From assembly GCA_012513795.1 (NCBI GenBank), contig JAAZBN010000252.1, forward strand, positions 1 to 41,006: a stretch of DNA of 41,006 bases, read 5' to 3'. Of the stretch, positions 27,818-36,926 are shown in pieces. Positions within the stretch are counted from its first letter, which is position 1. Each line of letters opens with the position of its first letter. Source of the stretch: Bacteroidales bacterium. Its GTDB lineage: Bacteria > Bacteroidota > Bacteroidia > Bacteroidales > VadinHA17. The notes below the pieces were generated by a model, which saw only the letters and a list, made by a program, of their open reading frames with translations, was not told the DNA's origin and did not search any database. Both the position numbers and the translations under genes were made by a program.

Positions 27818-29224
27818 TCAGTTGGTTTTTCTGAACAGGCGTTTCATAGCGTTTGTCAGCTTCTCCTCGGGAAGAAGGACAGCGTATTCTTCGAGCACCT
27901 CATGGTCCAGTCTGATAGCCTTGATAAGGTTTTTGGCAGCCTCGGCAAGGTTCCCGGTATGCAGGTATGAGGAAGCGAGCAGGAAATAGGTTCCGGGCAG
28001 TTCTCCGCTCACCCTGGCGGCTTTGGTCAGGATACGAATTGCGGATTTGTATTGCCCGGTCATCATGACAACTATGCCTATTTCAATCCATGCCTCGTCA
28101 TAATAGCCGTCATGGCTGATTGTTTGTGTCCAGCATCTGACAGCCTCCTTAACGTTTCCAAGCATGATATAGGCTTTGCCAAGTGAGAACCAGAAATCAG
28201 GATTCTCCGGATCAAGTTCAAGGGCTTTCTGCAGCGGGCTGATGCTCTCTGCGGGCCTGTTGCGTGACAATGACAGGAGGCCGAGGCCGTACCATGGTTC
28301 GGGGAAGTCCGGGGTGATGTCAATAGCTTCCGTGTAGTATTTGCGGGCCATCACTTCATCGCCGGTCTTGTCATAGCATTCAGCAAGGTAGGTCAGTCCC
28401 TCCATGCTGTCAGGCTCTTCCTCAACAAACTGGCGGTAGACATCCATTGCCTCGGAATATTTTTCGAGGTTGCTCAGAATATTGGCCTTGTTGAAAAGAG
28501 CGAATGTATTTTCAGGATTCAATGCCAGGGCATAATCATATGCTTCAATTGATTTCCCGTATTCGCCTGTCTTATTATAGATTATGCCCAGGTTATACCA
28601 TGCGCTGTCAGAGTAAGGATCCTCATCAAGGTACATGTTATAGTATTTGATGCTGGTATGATGGTTCCCTTTCTTGTCATATGCATAGGCGAGGTCATAG
28701 AGGTGGGCCGGAAAGTCAGCCTCAAGTTCGGCAAGCCTGTGCAGGTAAGGGATGGTCTCCTCATAATAATTGAGGTTCTGCAATACTGAGATGATGCTGA
28801 AAAGGATTGTCTCCTCCTCTTCTGTATCTGTCTGCAGTGCAAGATCGAACACACGCCTGGCGCCGGTGATATCTCCCAGCATAGCGAGTGCTGTGGCCTT
28901 GCACAGGTAAATATCACAGTTCCCCGGTTCTATATTCTCAAGCTTTCTGGCTATGGCAAGAGCCTCGGTGGCTTTTCCTTTCTCAAGCAGCACGCGTGCC
29001 TTCCTGATAAGTATGGGTACTGAATTGGGGTGCAGCTCGCAAGCCAGGGATGTAGCCTCAAAGGCATGCACCGGGTTATTGCCTTCCAGGTAATAATCAA
29101 TTATTGTCTCAAACTCAATGACGTCGAAATAACAGGTTTCCTTGTTCTTGCGCATTCTCTCAAAACGGAGAATTACCTCTTCCACCTCACTGTCATGTAC
29201 AAAGCCGTATTTCTCTTCTTCCAT
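27818..29224 (-). CDS. Tetratricopeptide repeat protein
   Basis: 468 aa; many TPR units, e.g. AWYNLGIIYNKTGEYGKSIEAYDYALALNPENTFALFNKANI. Confidence 0.95.
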   Translation of the reverse strand: MEEEKYGFVHDSEVEEVILRFERMRKNKETCYFDVIEFETIIDYYLEGNNPVHAFEATSLACELHPNSVPILIRKARVLLEKGKATEALAIARKLENIEPGNCDIYLCKATALAMLGDITGARRVFDLALQTDTEEEETILFSIISVLQNLNYYEETIPYLHRLAELEADFPAHLYDLAYAYDKKGNHHTSIKYYNMYLDEDPYSDSAWYNLGIIYNKTGEYGKSIEAYDYALALNPENTFALFNKANILSNLEKYSEAMDVYRQFVEEEPDSMEGLTYLAECYDKTGDEVMARKYYTEAIDITPDFPEPWYGLGLLSLSRNRPAESISPLQKALELDPENPDFWFSLGKAYIMLGNVKEAVRCWTQTISHDGYYDEAWIEIGIVVMMTGQYKSAIRILTKAARVSGELPGTYFLLASSYLHTGNLAEAAKNLIKAIRLDHEVLEEYAVLLPEEKLTNAMKRLFRKTN

Positions 29225-29391
29225 CTCCCCTGAATATTTTGCAAATGTAACACATTAATCAATCGATCAACCTATATGTGACATCAATTATTAACAGGGT
29301 TTTGTATTTATAAACATGATAAACAGTGTTTTGGGAAAAAAATTACCTCCTGACGCAACCATCCGGCGCCCAATCTCATCTTACAATTGAG

Positions 29392-29481
29392 TTCAGAAGC
29401 TTACCCTCAAACCAAATATTACCCTAGAATTAACCTGAATTCTACCTTCTGAAACCGGGCCTTCACGGCCCGGTTTTTTTT
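29392..29481 (+). promoter_or_regulatory. Structured leader ending in a strong terminator (candidate attenuator or sRNA)
   Basis: Outer stem TTCAGAAG 29392-29399 / CTTCTGAA 29446-29453; inner hairpin TAGAATT-aacctg-AATTCTA 29425-29444; terminator AACCGGGCC-ttcac-GGCCCGGTT 29453-29475 plus T-run. Confidence 0.55.
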
Positions 29482-29533
29482 AATGGCCTGATATTAAACC
29501 ATCATGACAACCGTTATCTAATAAACGACTGTC

Positions 29534-30532
29534 ATGATCATCAGCAGGCTATTCTATTTATCAACAGTCTTTTGCATTGTCACAGCGCTAACCAGTTGTC
29601 ATGAGGAGCCGCTCAGGATCAACCATGAACTGGGCATTTTCCCGGATTCGGTCATGGCACTTGAGGGGCTCAACACCGAGTATGATGATTACAATATAGA
29701 CATTGAAGCAGGCTGTATAGAGTCATCCCGGCAGGTGGTTTTCTCTTCCAGCAGAGGAAGCGCAGGAGGCGAGTTTAACATTGTGCAGGGCAAGATCTGG
29801 TACCAGTTCGGACAGACGACAGGTTACTTTCGTTTATATTCCGAGATGACCTCAGATACTTTCCTGGGTAACCTGATTGCTGTCTTCAACACATCAGCCG
29901 ATGAATTTGGTCCCCTGAGGTTTTTTAACAGTCGGAACGGGCTTGAGTATATGGCTGTTGCAACCCTGACTGAAGAGAACGGGCTGGATATTGTGTTTAC
30001 CAGCTATATTCCCACCTATTCTCCTGCCACTCATTTTGACGCCCCCCTTCCCGCAACCCCTTTCAACAGCCCGCACAATGATGCCTATCTTTCCCTGGGT
30101 ACGACGGGCGACACTGCATGGTTTTGTTCCGACAGGGGTGGTAATTTTGACATTTACTGTATCACAAGGCCATGGCAATCTGAACTCGATGAGTGGTTCA
30201 CCTCCGCTCCTGCTCCGGCAGTTAAGGCAGACAGCATCAACAGCAGCCATGATGAGAAGTGTCCGTTCGTAAAGGGGAGGTATATGGTCTTTGCATCTGA
30301 CGTGCCAGGAGGAGAGGGTGGATTTGACCTGTACTATTCAATCTTCCGTGATGGCAAATGGAGTTCCCCGGTCAACATGGGTCCGGAGATCAACTCACCG
30401 GCAAATGAATTCAGACCGGTTCTTGGCATTGATCTTAAGTTTGAGAATCAGTTCCTGGTCTTTTCGTCGGACAGGCCGGGTGGAAAGGGAGGCTTTGATC
30501 TTTATCTTACCGGGATAAGCCTTCCACGGTAA
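29534..30532 (+). CDS. PD40 beta-propeller lipoprotein
   Basis: Lipobox-like TALTSC; repeats VFASDVPGGEGGFDLYYS and VFSSDRPGGKGGFDLYLT. Confidence 0.85.
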   Translation: MIISRLFYLSTVFCIVTALTSCHEEPLRINHELGIFPDSVMALEGLNTEYDDYNIDIEAGCIESSRQVVFSSSRGSAGGEFNIVQGKIWYQFGQTTGYFRLYSEMTSDTFLGNLIAVFNTSADEFGPLRFFNSRNGLEYMAVATLTEENGLDIVFTSYIPTYSPATHFDAPLPATPFNSPHNDAYLSLGTTGDTAWFCSDRGGNFDIYCITRPWQSELDEWFTSAPAPAVKADSINSSHDEKCPFVKGRYMVFASDVPGGEGGFDLYYSIFRDGKWSSPVNMGPEINSPANEFRPVLGIDLKFENQFLVFSSDRPGGKGGFDLYLTGISLPR

Positions 30533-30535
30533 CAA

Positions 30536-31402
30536 TCATCTTCCGGCAGCTTTCAGTGTATTAAGCAGCAATGACACCCTGGTCATCGGGCCCACTCCTC
30601 CCGGAACGGGAGTGATCCATGAGCATCGCGGGGCTACGCTGTCAAAATCAACATCGCCTTTCAGCCTCCATCCTGCTTTTGTGTCAGGGGCTTCAACGCG
30701 TGTGGTGCCCACATCAACCACCACCGCCCCTTCCTTCACCATATCGGCAGTGATGAATCCCGGCTGGCCTATAGCGGCTATTATGATGTCAGCCTTTCTT
30801 ATTGTCTCGGCGATATTGCGTGTACGGCTATGCACTACGGTGACGGTGGCATCCACCCCCTTCTGTGACAAAAGAATGCTCACGGGGCGTCCTACAATAT
30901 TGCTTCTGCCAACCACAACGCACTCTGCACCCTTCAGCGGGATGTTGTACCGTTTCAGCAGTTCCATTATACCTGCAGGGGTTGCAGAAACAAATGAGGG
31001 CAGTCCGGCCGCCATGCGGCCCACATTTACTGGATGGAATCCATCCACATCCTTTTCCGGAGAGATGGTCTCAATGACTCTGCTTTCACGGATATGTTCA
31101 GGCAATGGCAGCTGGACTATCAGTCCGTCAAGATCCGGATCGTCGTTCAGCTCACTCACCTTTGCAAGAAGTTCTTCTTCAGTGACCGTGGCCGGCATCC
31201 TCAGCAGTGTTGATCTGAATCCAACCTCCTCACAGTCCCTGACCTTGTGTGCAACATAGGTCTCACTGCCCCCGTCATTACCGACGAGTATTGCTGCCAG
31301 GTGTGGCACGCGTTTTCCGCCTGCCTTCATTTTTGCGACCTCTGCAGCTATCTCGCCCCGGATTTCAGCTGCGGTCTTCTTTCCGTCAATGATTTGATAC
31401 AT
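30536..31402 (-). CDS. folD: Bifunctional methylenetetrahydrofolate dehydrogenase/cyclohydrolase
   Basis: [62 protein letters not shown]; start at MYQIIDGKK, not the longer ORF-track start in the repeat. Confidence 0.96.
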   Translation of the reverse strand: MYQIIDGKKTAAEIRGEIAAEVAKMKAGGKRVPHLAAILVGNDGGSETYVAHKVRDCEEVGFRSTLLRMPATVTEEELLAKVSELNDDPDLDGLIVQLPLPEHIRESRVIETISPEKDVDGFHPVNVGRMAAGLPSFVSATPAGIMELLKRYNIPLKGAECVVVGRSNIVGRPVSILLSQKGVDATVTVVHSRTRNIAETIRKADIIIAAIGQPGFITADMVKEGAVVVDVGTTRVEAPDTKAGWRLKGDVDFDSVAPRCSWITPVPGGVGPMTRVSLLLNTLKAAGR

Positions 31403-31405
31403 AGG

Positions 31406-31566
31406 GATGTTCGATTTGCGATTTGCGATGTTCAATGTGCGATGTTCAATGTTTGATGTTCGTTGTGCGATTTGCGATGTTCAATGTGCGATGTTCAATG
31501 TGCCTACTGCCGACTGCCAACTGCCGACTGCCAACTGCCAACTGCCGACTGCCAACTGCCAACTGA
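31406..31566. repeat. Heptameric tandem array, 23 phased 7-bp units
   Basis: Units 1-14 are GATGTTC/GATTTGC/AATGTGC type, units 15-23 are CTACTGC/CGACTGC/CAACTGC type; no phase break over 161 bp. Confidence 0.95.
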
Positions 31567-32889
31567 TCATCTCCCCCTGGCTGCCAGTTTTGACAGGTCT
31601 CCTCCTTTGGCCACCATCTTCATTATCTTCCTGGTTTCATCAAACTGTTTCAGGAGCCTGTTGACTTCCGTTACAGTGGTTCCGCTGCCTTCGGCAATCC
31701 GTTTCCTGCGGCTGCCGTTGAGCAGAACAGGGTTTGATCTTTCAGCCGGAGTCATGCTTGAGATGATTGCCTCTATACCCCTGAAGGCGTTATCATCTAT
31801 ATCCAGATTTTTTATTGCCTTGCTGACCCCGGGAATCATTCCCATCAGGTCTTTCATGTTACCCATTTTCTTTATCTGCTGTATCTGTGAGATAAAGTCA
31901 TTAAAGTCAAACTGGTCCTTTGCAATCTTTTTCTGCAGTTTACGAGCCTCAGCCTCATCATACTGTTCCTGGGCCTTTTCCACAAGGCTGACGATATCGC
32001 CCATACCGAGTATCCTGTCAGCCATTCTTTCCGGGTAGAAGATATCTATGGCATCCATCTTCTCGCCGGTACTGACGAACTTGACAGGCTTATTGACCAC
32101 GGATCTGATAGAGAGGGCAGCTCCTCCCCTTGTATCGCCGTCCAGCTTGGTCAGCACAACCCCGTCATAGTCAATTCGTTCATTGAATTCGAAGGCTGTA
32201 TTGACAGCATCCTGGCCAGTCATTGAGTCAACCACGAAGAGAGTCTCATGGGGGCTGACGGCGTTCTTCACTGCTGCTATCTCATTCATCATCTCCTCAT
32301 CAACAGCCAGTCGGCCGGCAGTATCTATTATCACAAGGTCATGCCCGTTTTTCCGGGCCTCCCGGATAGCGTTTTTTGCTATCTCCACGGGGTTGAGGTT
32401 TCCCTCCTCAGTATATACCGGCACTTCTATCTGGGTGCCCAGCACCCTTAGCTGTTCGATAGCAGCAGGTCTGTAAACGTCACCGGCTACCAGGATAGGG
32501 TTTTTACCCCGTTTGCTTTTCAGGTGCTTTGCCAGCTTGGCGCTGAAGGTTGTTTTCCCGCTTCCCTGTAGTCCCGCTATAAGGATTATTGAAGGGTTGG
32601 TTTTAATGTTAATATCGCTCTTCACCCCCCCCATGAGAAGTACCAGTTCGTCATGGACGATCTTGATCATCATCTGTGAGGGTTTGACAGCTTTAAGCAC
32701 ATTCTGGCCCAGAGCCTTCTGCTTAACTGTATCAGTAAACTGTTTGGCGATCTTAAAGTTTACGTCAGCGTCAAGGAGTGCCCTTCGCACATCCTTGAGT
32801 GTCTCTGACACATTGATCTCGCTAATTACTCCTTCTCCCTTCAGTATCTTGAAGGAGCGTTCCAGTCGTTCACTCAGGCTTTCAAACAT
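31567..32889 (-). CDS. ffh: Signal recognition particle protein
   Basis: GLQGSGKTTFSAKLAKHL, DTAGRLAVDEEMM, TKLDGDTRGGAALS, and C-terminal M domain. Confidence 0.97.
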   Translation of the reverse strand: MFESLSERLERSFKILKGEGVISEINVSETLKDVRRALLDADVNFKIAKQFTDTVKQKALGQNVLKAVKPSQMMIKIVHDELVLLMGGVKSDINIKTNPSIILIAGLQGSGKTTFSAKLAKHLKSKRGKNPILVAGDVYRPAAIEQLRVLGTQIEVPVYTEEGNLNPVEIAKNAIREARKNGHDLVIIDTAGRLAVDEEMMNEIAAVKNAVSPHETLFVVDSMTGQDAVNTAFEFNERIDYDGVVLTKLDGDTRGGAALSIRSVVNKPVKFVSTGEKMDAIDIFYPERMADRILGMGDIVSLVEKAQEQYDEAEARKLQKKIAKDQFDFNDFISQIQQIKKMGNMKDLMGMIPGVSKAIKNLDIDDNAFRGIEAIISSMTPAERSNPVLLNGSRRKRIAEGSGTTVTEVNRLLKQFDETRKIMKMVAKGGDLSKLAARGR

Positions 32890-32910
32890 TGTTATTCAAC
32901 TAATTAGGTA

Positions 32911-34698
32911 TTACATTCTTTCAGGGGCCTCAATACCCAGCAGGAAGAGTCCTTTCTCCAGCACCCTGCCGGTAAGTTCGGACAGGCGGAGGCGGAAGCT
33001 GCGTAGGCTTTCATTCTCTTCGCCAAGTATTGAATAATCATGGTAAAACTGGTTGAATTCCCTGGCCAGGTCATAGCAATAGTTTGCTATCAGTGCCGGG
33101 CTCAGTTCCCTTGCAGCCTCCGGCACCAGCAGGTGGAAGTCATTCAGCAGGCTTATGACACTTATCTCCTTTGGATTGGGTATGATTTTTTCATTGCGGT
33201 CAGACACTGATCTGACCCCCATCTCTTCCGCTTTCTTCATCACTGACCGGATGCGGGCGTAGGTATACTGGATGAAGGGGCCGGTGTTGCCGTTGAAATC
33301 AATTGATTCCTTCGGGTTAAAGGTCATGTTCTTCTTCGGATCAACCTTGAGGATGAAGTACTTAAGTGCCCCGAGGCCTATCTGTCTGCATATATTCTCC
33401 CTCTCGCCGGTGCTGTAGCCTCCCAGCTTGCCAAGTTCCTGGGACATGGTTGTGGCGGTGGCGGTCATCCCTGCTATCAGGTCATCTGCATCTACCACCG
33501 TACCTTCGCGCGATTTCATTTTACCCTCCGGGAGTTCCACCATGCCATATGAGAAATGGTGCAGTCCTTTAGCCCATTCGAATCCCATCCGCAGCAGAGT
33601 CAGGGCAAGCACCTGGAAATGATAGTTCTGTTCGTTTCCGACGACATAGATATGCCGGTCAAAATGGTAGTCGTTATACCTTAATACCGCCGTACCGAGG
33701 TCCTGTGTCATATATACTGCCGTACCGTCAGAGCGGAGCAGCAGTTTCATGTCCAGTTTATCCGCGGTGAGGTCTATCCAGACCGAACCATCATCCTTAC
33801 GTATGAGGTGTCCCTCTTCCAGTGAGCGGAGGACGATCTCCTTACCCACCTTGTATGTATCTGATTCGTAGTAGATCCTGTCAAATTCCACGCCCAGGGC
33901 TCTGTAGGTGACATCGAAGCCCTCATAAACCCAGGAGTTCATCATCTGCCAGAGCTCCAGGGTTTCACGGTCACCTTCCTCCCATTTCTTAAGCAGTTGT
34001 CTGGCCTCCTGCATGAGCGGCGCATTCTCACGTGCCTCTTCGGGTGAGGTACCGGCATCCACCAGCGGCTTTATCTGCTCCTTAAGCTTTTGTTCAAACA
34101 GCACATAATAGTCACCCACAAAATGATCTCCCTTTTTTCCTTCGGTGGCCGGGGTGCGTCCATTACCATACAACTGCCAGGCAAGCATTGACTTGCAGAT
34201 ATGTATCCCGCGGTCATTGACGATATTTGTCCTTATCACCTTTTTCCCGGCTGCGGAACAGATCCTTGCGAGTGACCATCCAAGCAGGTTGTTTCTGATA
34301 TGGCCCAGATGGAGTGGCTTGTTGGTGTTGGGTGAGGAGTATTCAATTATCACTGTCTCCGCATCGGGACCGGCTCCGGCGAATCCATATGCGTCGTCAG
34401 CATGCATGGCATCCAGGCGTCTGCTCCATTCCGCAGGGGCGATAACAAGGTTGAGGAACCCCTTGATGACATTATATCCATCAATGGCATCAATCTCACG
34501 TACAAGATATTCACCTATCTCACCAGCCGTCTGTTCCGGTGAACGGTGAGATAGTCTTGCCAGCGGGAAAGCTACCAGGGTGAAGTCGCCTTCAAACTCC
34601 CTTCGTGTCTTCTGAATCTGAAGGAGATCATCATTGGCATTCACCCCGTAAAGGCTTCTCACAGCCTCTCTTATCCCCGATCTGAGCAGCTTTTCCAT
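32911..34698 (-). CDS. argS: Arginyl-tRNA synthetase
   Basis: IIEYSSPNTNKPLHLGHIRNNLLG, VNDRGIHICKSM, EGKMKSREGTVVDADDLI; start likely MEKLLRSG. Confidence 0.96.
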   Translation of the reverse strand: MEKLLRSGIREAVRSLYGVNANDDLLQIQKTRREFEGDFTLVAFPLARLSHRSPEQTAGEIGEYLVREIDAIDGYNVIKGFLNLVIAPAEWSRRLDAMHADDAYGFAGAGPDAETVIIEYSSPNTNKPLHLGHIRNNLLGWSLARICSAAGKKVIRTNIVNDRGIHICKSMLAWQLYGNGRTPATEGKKGDHFVGDYYVLFEQKLKEQIKPLVDAGTSPEEARENAPLMQEARQLLKKWEEGDRETLELWQMMNSWVYEGFDVTYRALGVEFDRIYYESDTYKVGKEIVLRSLEEGHLIRKDDGSVWIDLTADKLDMKLLLRSDGTAVYMTQDLGTAVLRYNDYHFDRHIYVVGNEQNYHFQVLALTLLRMGFEWAKGLHHFSYGMVELPEGKMKSREGTVVDADDLIAGMTATATTMSQELGKLGGYSTGERENICRQIGLGALKYFILKVDPKKNMTFNPKESIDFNGNTGPFIQYTYARIRSVMKKAEEMGVRSVSDRNEKIIPNPKEISVISLLNDFHLLVPEAARELSPALIANYCYDLAREFNQFYHDYSILGEENESLRSFRLRLSELTGRVLEKGLFLLGIEAPERM

Positions 34699-34904
34699 CT
34701 CTTTTATTCTGGCTGCAAATATAGCACAATAGTTTGTTACTTTCAGTCCTGAACCGATCATTGGATGTTGGACAAATTGTTCAAAAAAGTTGATAACTGT
34801 TCATTAATTTTTGACGAAAGCCAAACCGGCATCGGGAAAAACGGTCTATCTTTAGCTTGTACATTGGGGCATCAAGTACATTTCATGGGAAGGAAATACA
34901 GATT

Positions 34905-35363
34905 ATGGTTAAACTACAAGATATCAGGATTGAGGCAACCTCCAAGACGCCGGCTGTAAGTTTTACGGCCGGAACAGGCAATCTGAACTTTACCGGCAAA
35001 TCTCTGCCAGAGAATGCCTCGGGATTTTTTGAACCTCTTTACAAATGGGCATCAGAGTATGCCAAGAATCCGGCAGAGAGCACAAATCTGAAGTTTAATG
35101 TTGACTACTTCAATACTTCCTCCGTGATCTGGATGGGGAAAATATTGAAGGTTCTGACGAAGATTAAGAAGAATGATCATATTTTGTTTGTTCATCTCTA
35201 CTTTGACATTGAGGAATATGACTCAATGGGAGAAGAGGATGTAAGGGAATCCCTTTCTCCCTTCCTTGATGTCACCGCAGATGCAACATGCAGTGTCGGA
35301 ATAAGGCTTTACGGCATTGATGAAGACGGCAATACGCTCAAGGAGAACATTGTTCTCATCTGA
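34905..35363 (+). CDS. SiaC-family regulatory phosphoprotein (DUF1987)
   Basis: IEATSKTPAVSFTAGTGNLNFTGKSLPENASGFFEPLYKWASEY...FNVDYFNTSS. Confidence 0.87.
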   Translation: MVKLQDIRIEATSKTPAVSFTAGTGNLNFTGKSLPENASGFFEPLYKWASEYAKNPAESTNLKFNVDYFNTSSVIWMGKILKVLTKIKKNDHILFVHLYFDIEEYDSMGEEDVRESLSPFLDVTADATCSVGIRLYGIDEDGNTLKENIVLI

Positions 35364-35426
35364 TCAGGCAACCCGGGCTTTTTACGGTTTTTTAGCTTAA
35401 CTTTACAGGATACAACTGCTTTTGTT

Positions 35427-36926
35427 ATGAAAACGGTTAGTCTTTTCCTGGTAATTTTAATTTTTCCACTCATGAACATATTCGGACAGGAACGTAACAG
35501 GCAGCCTGTTGTATCAGGCAGTTTCTATCCTTCCGGCAGTGAACGGCTCAGAAGTGAGCTGGAAGGTTATTTCTCCTCGTTCGTCAGCCCATCTCCGGGC
35601 GTTAGGGTGAGGGCTATCATGGTGCCGCATGCCGGTTATGTCTTCTCCGGTCACACGGCAGCGGCAGGATTTGCTGCTATTCCTGCCGGTGAGACATATG
35701 AAAACATTTTCCTGATAGGCGTCAGTCACAGGTATGCATTTGAGGGCGCTGCAGTTTTCACATCCGGCAACATGGTCACCCCTCTGGGTACTCTGAAGGT
35801 CAACAGGGAACTGGGTAATCAGCTTATCTCGACCAATAAATGGTTTATTGAGAAGAATGAGGCTCACGGACCCGAGCATTCGCTGGAGGTTGAGCTCCCA
35901 TTCATTCAATACAGGTTTGATCCTGCACCGCCCATCATTCCCATTCTGATAGGGACACGCAACCTTACTGTTTTGAAGGGAATAGCATCAGGATTGCAGC
36001 CCTGGTTCAATGAGCGCAATCTCTTCATAATCAGCAGTGATTTTTCTCACTACCCCTCCTACGCGGATGCCTGCCGCGTTGACAAAATGACAAGTGATGC
36101 CATCGTTAAGGGTGATCCTGAAGGGTTTTTACGCACTATAAGGAATATTGAATCGTCCGGTGTTGACAATCTTGCCACTGCGATGTGTGGCTGGCCTGCC
36201 GGCCTGATACTGTTGTATCTTGCTGAAAAGAGTGACGGCCTGTTATTCCGCAATGTGGAATACACAAATTCAGGTGATTCACCCATGGGTTCGGACGATG
36301 AGGTTGTAGGATACAATGCCATAGTGCTGGAGCAGAGGACTGCCGGAAGGAAAGAGAGGCCCGCGCAGGAAGCCTTCACCCTCACCACCCCTGAAAAGAA
36401 AGTGCTTCTCTCAATTGCCCGGGAGGCTATCCTGGCAAGACTGGAGCGACGCAAGCCCTCATCCGTGGATGAGGCCAGGCTGACATCCCGCCTGTGCGAA
36501 CCTCTCGGTGCCTTTGTCACCTTGACCTCCAGGGGAGACCTGAGAGGTTGTATCGGTCGTTTCACCTCCTCTGATCCACTATGGGAAGTGGTCAGTGCCA
36601 TGGCAACGGAAGCAGCCTTCAGCGACCCCCGCTTTCCACCGCTGACAAAAGATGAATATCCCTCGATACATATTGAGATATCGGTTCTGGGGCCAATGAA
36701 GAAGATACAGTCTGCTGATGAAATAAAGATCGGGCGTCATGGCATTTACCTGAAGAAGGGTTATCGCTCGGGCACCCTCCTGCCGCAGGTGGCTACTGAG
36801 CGCGGCTGGAGCGTGGAGCAATTCCTCGGGTACTGTGCCCGTGACAAGGCCGGGATCGGATGGGACGGCTGGAAGGACAGGGAGACTGAGATCTTTGTCT
36901 ATGAAGCTTACGTCTTCGGCGAATAA
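35427..36926 (+). CDS. Exported Memo-AMMECR1 fusion (AmmeMemoRadiSam system proteins B and A)
   Basis: Signal peptide MKTVSLFLVILIFPLMNIFGQ; Memo motifs VPHAGYVFSGHTAA, GVSHRYAF, SSDFSHY, CGWPAG; AMMECR1 motif GAFVTLTSRGDLRGCIGRF. Confidence 0.92.
   Translation: MKTVSLFLVILIFPLMNIFGQERNRQPVVSGSFYPSGSERLRSELEGYFSSFVSPSPGVRVRAIMVPHAGYVFSGHTAAAGFAAIPAGETYENIFLIGVSHRYAFEGAAVFTSGNMVTPLGTLKVNRELGNQLISTNKWFIEKNEAHGPEHSLEVELPFIQYRFDPAPPIIPILIGTRNLTVLKGIASGLQPWFNERNLFIISSDFSHYPSYADACRVDKMTSDAIVKGDPEGFLRTIRNIESSGVDNLATAMCGWPAGLILLYLAEKSDGLLFRNVEYTNSGDSPMGSDDEVVGYNAIVLEQRTAGRKERPAQEAFTLTTPEKKVLLSIAREAILARLERRKPSSVDEARLTSRLCEPLGAFVTLTSRGDLRGCIGRFTSSDPLWEVVSAMATEAAFSDPRFPPLTKDEYPSIHIEISVLGPMKKIQSADEIKIGRHGIYLKKGYRSGTLLPQVATERGWSVEQFLGYCARDKAGIGWDGWKDRETEIFVYEAYVFGE

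Noticed and set aside
29239-29250. Further operator copy TTGCAAATGTAA upstream of the TPR gene
   Set aside because: 11 of 12 match to the XRE operator, but single, isolated and in AT-rich DNA; likely chance without a genome-wide score.
30612-31259. 215-aa plus-strand ORF
   Set aside because: Antisense to folD; Ser/Thr-rich shadow translation.
31406-31566. CRISPR array
   Set aside because: Contiguous 7-bp units with no spacers and no cas genes.
31407-32038. Plus-strand ORFs with [16 protein letters not shown] / TADCQLPTANCQ repeats
   Set aside because: Translations of the heptamer array continuing antisense to ffh; not genes.
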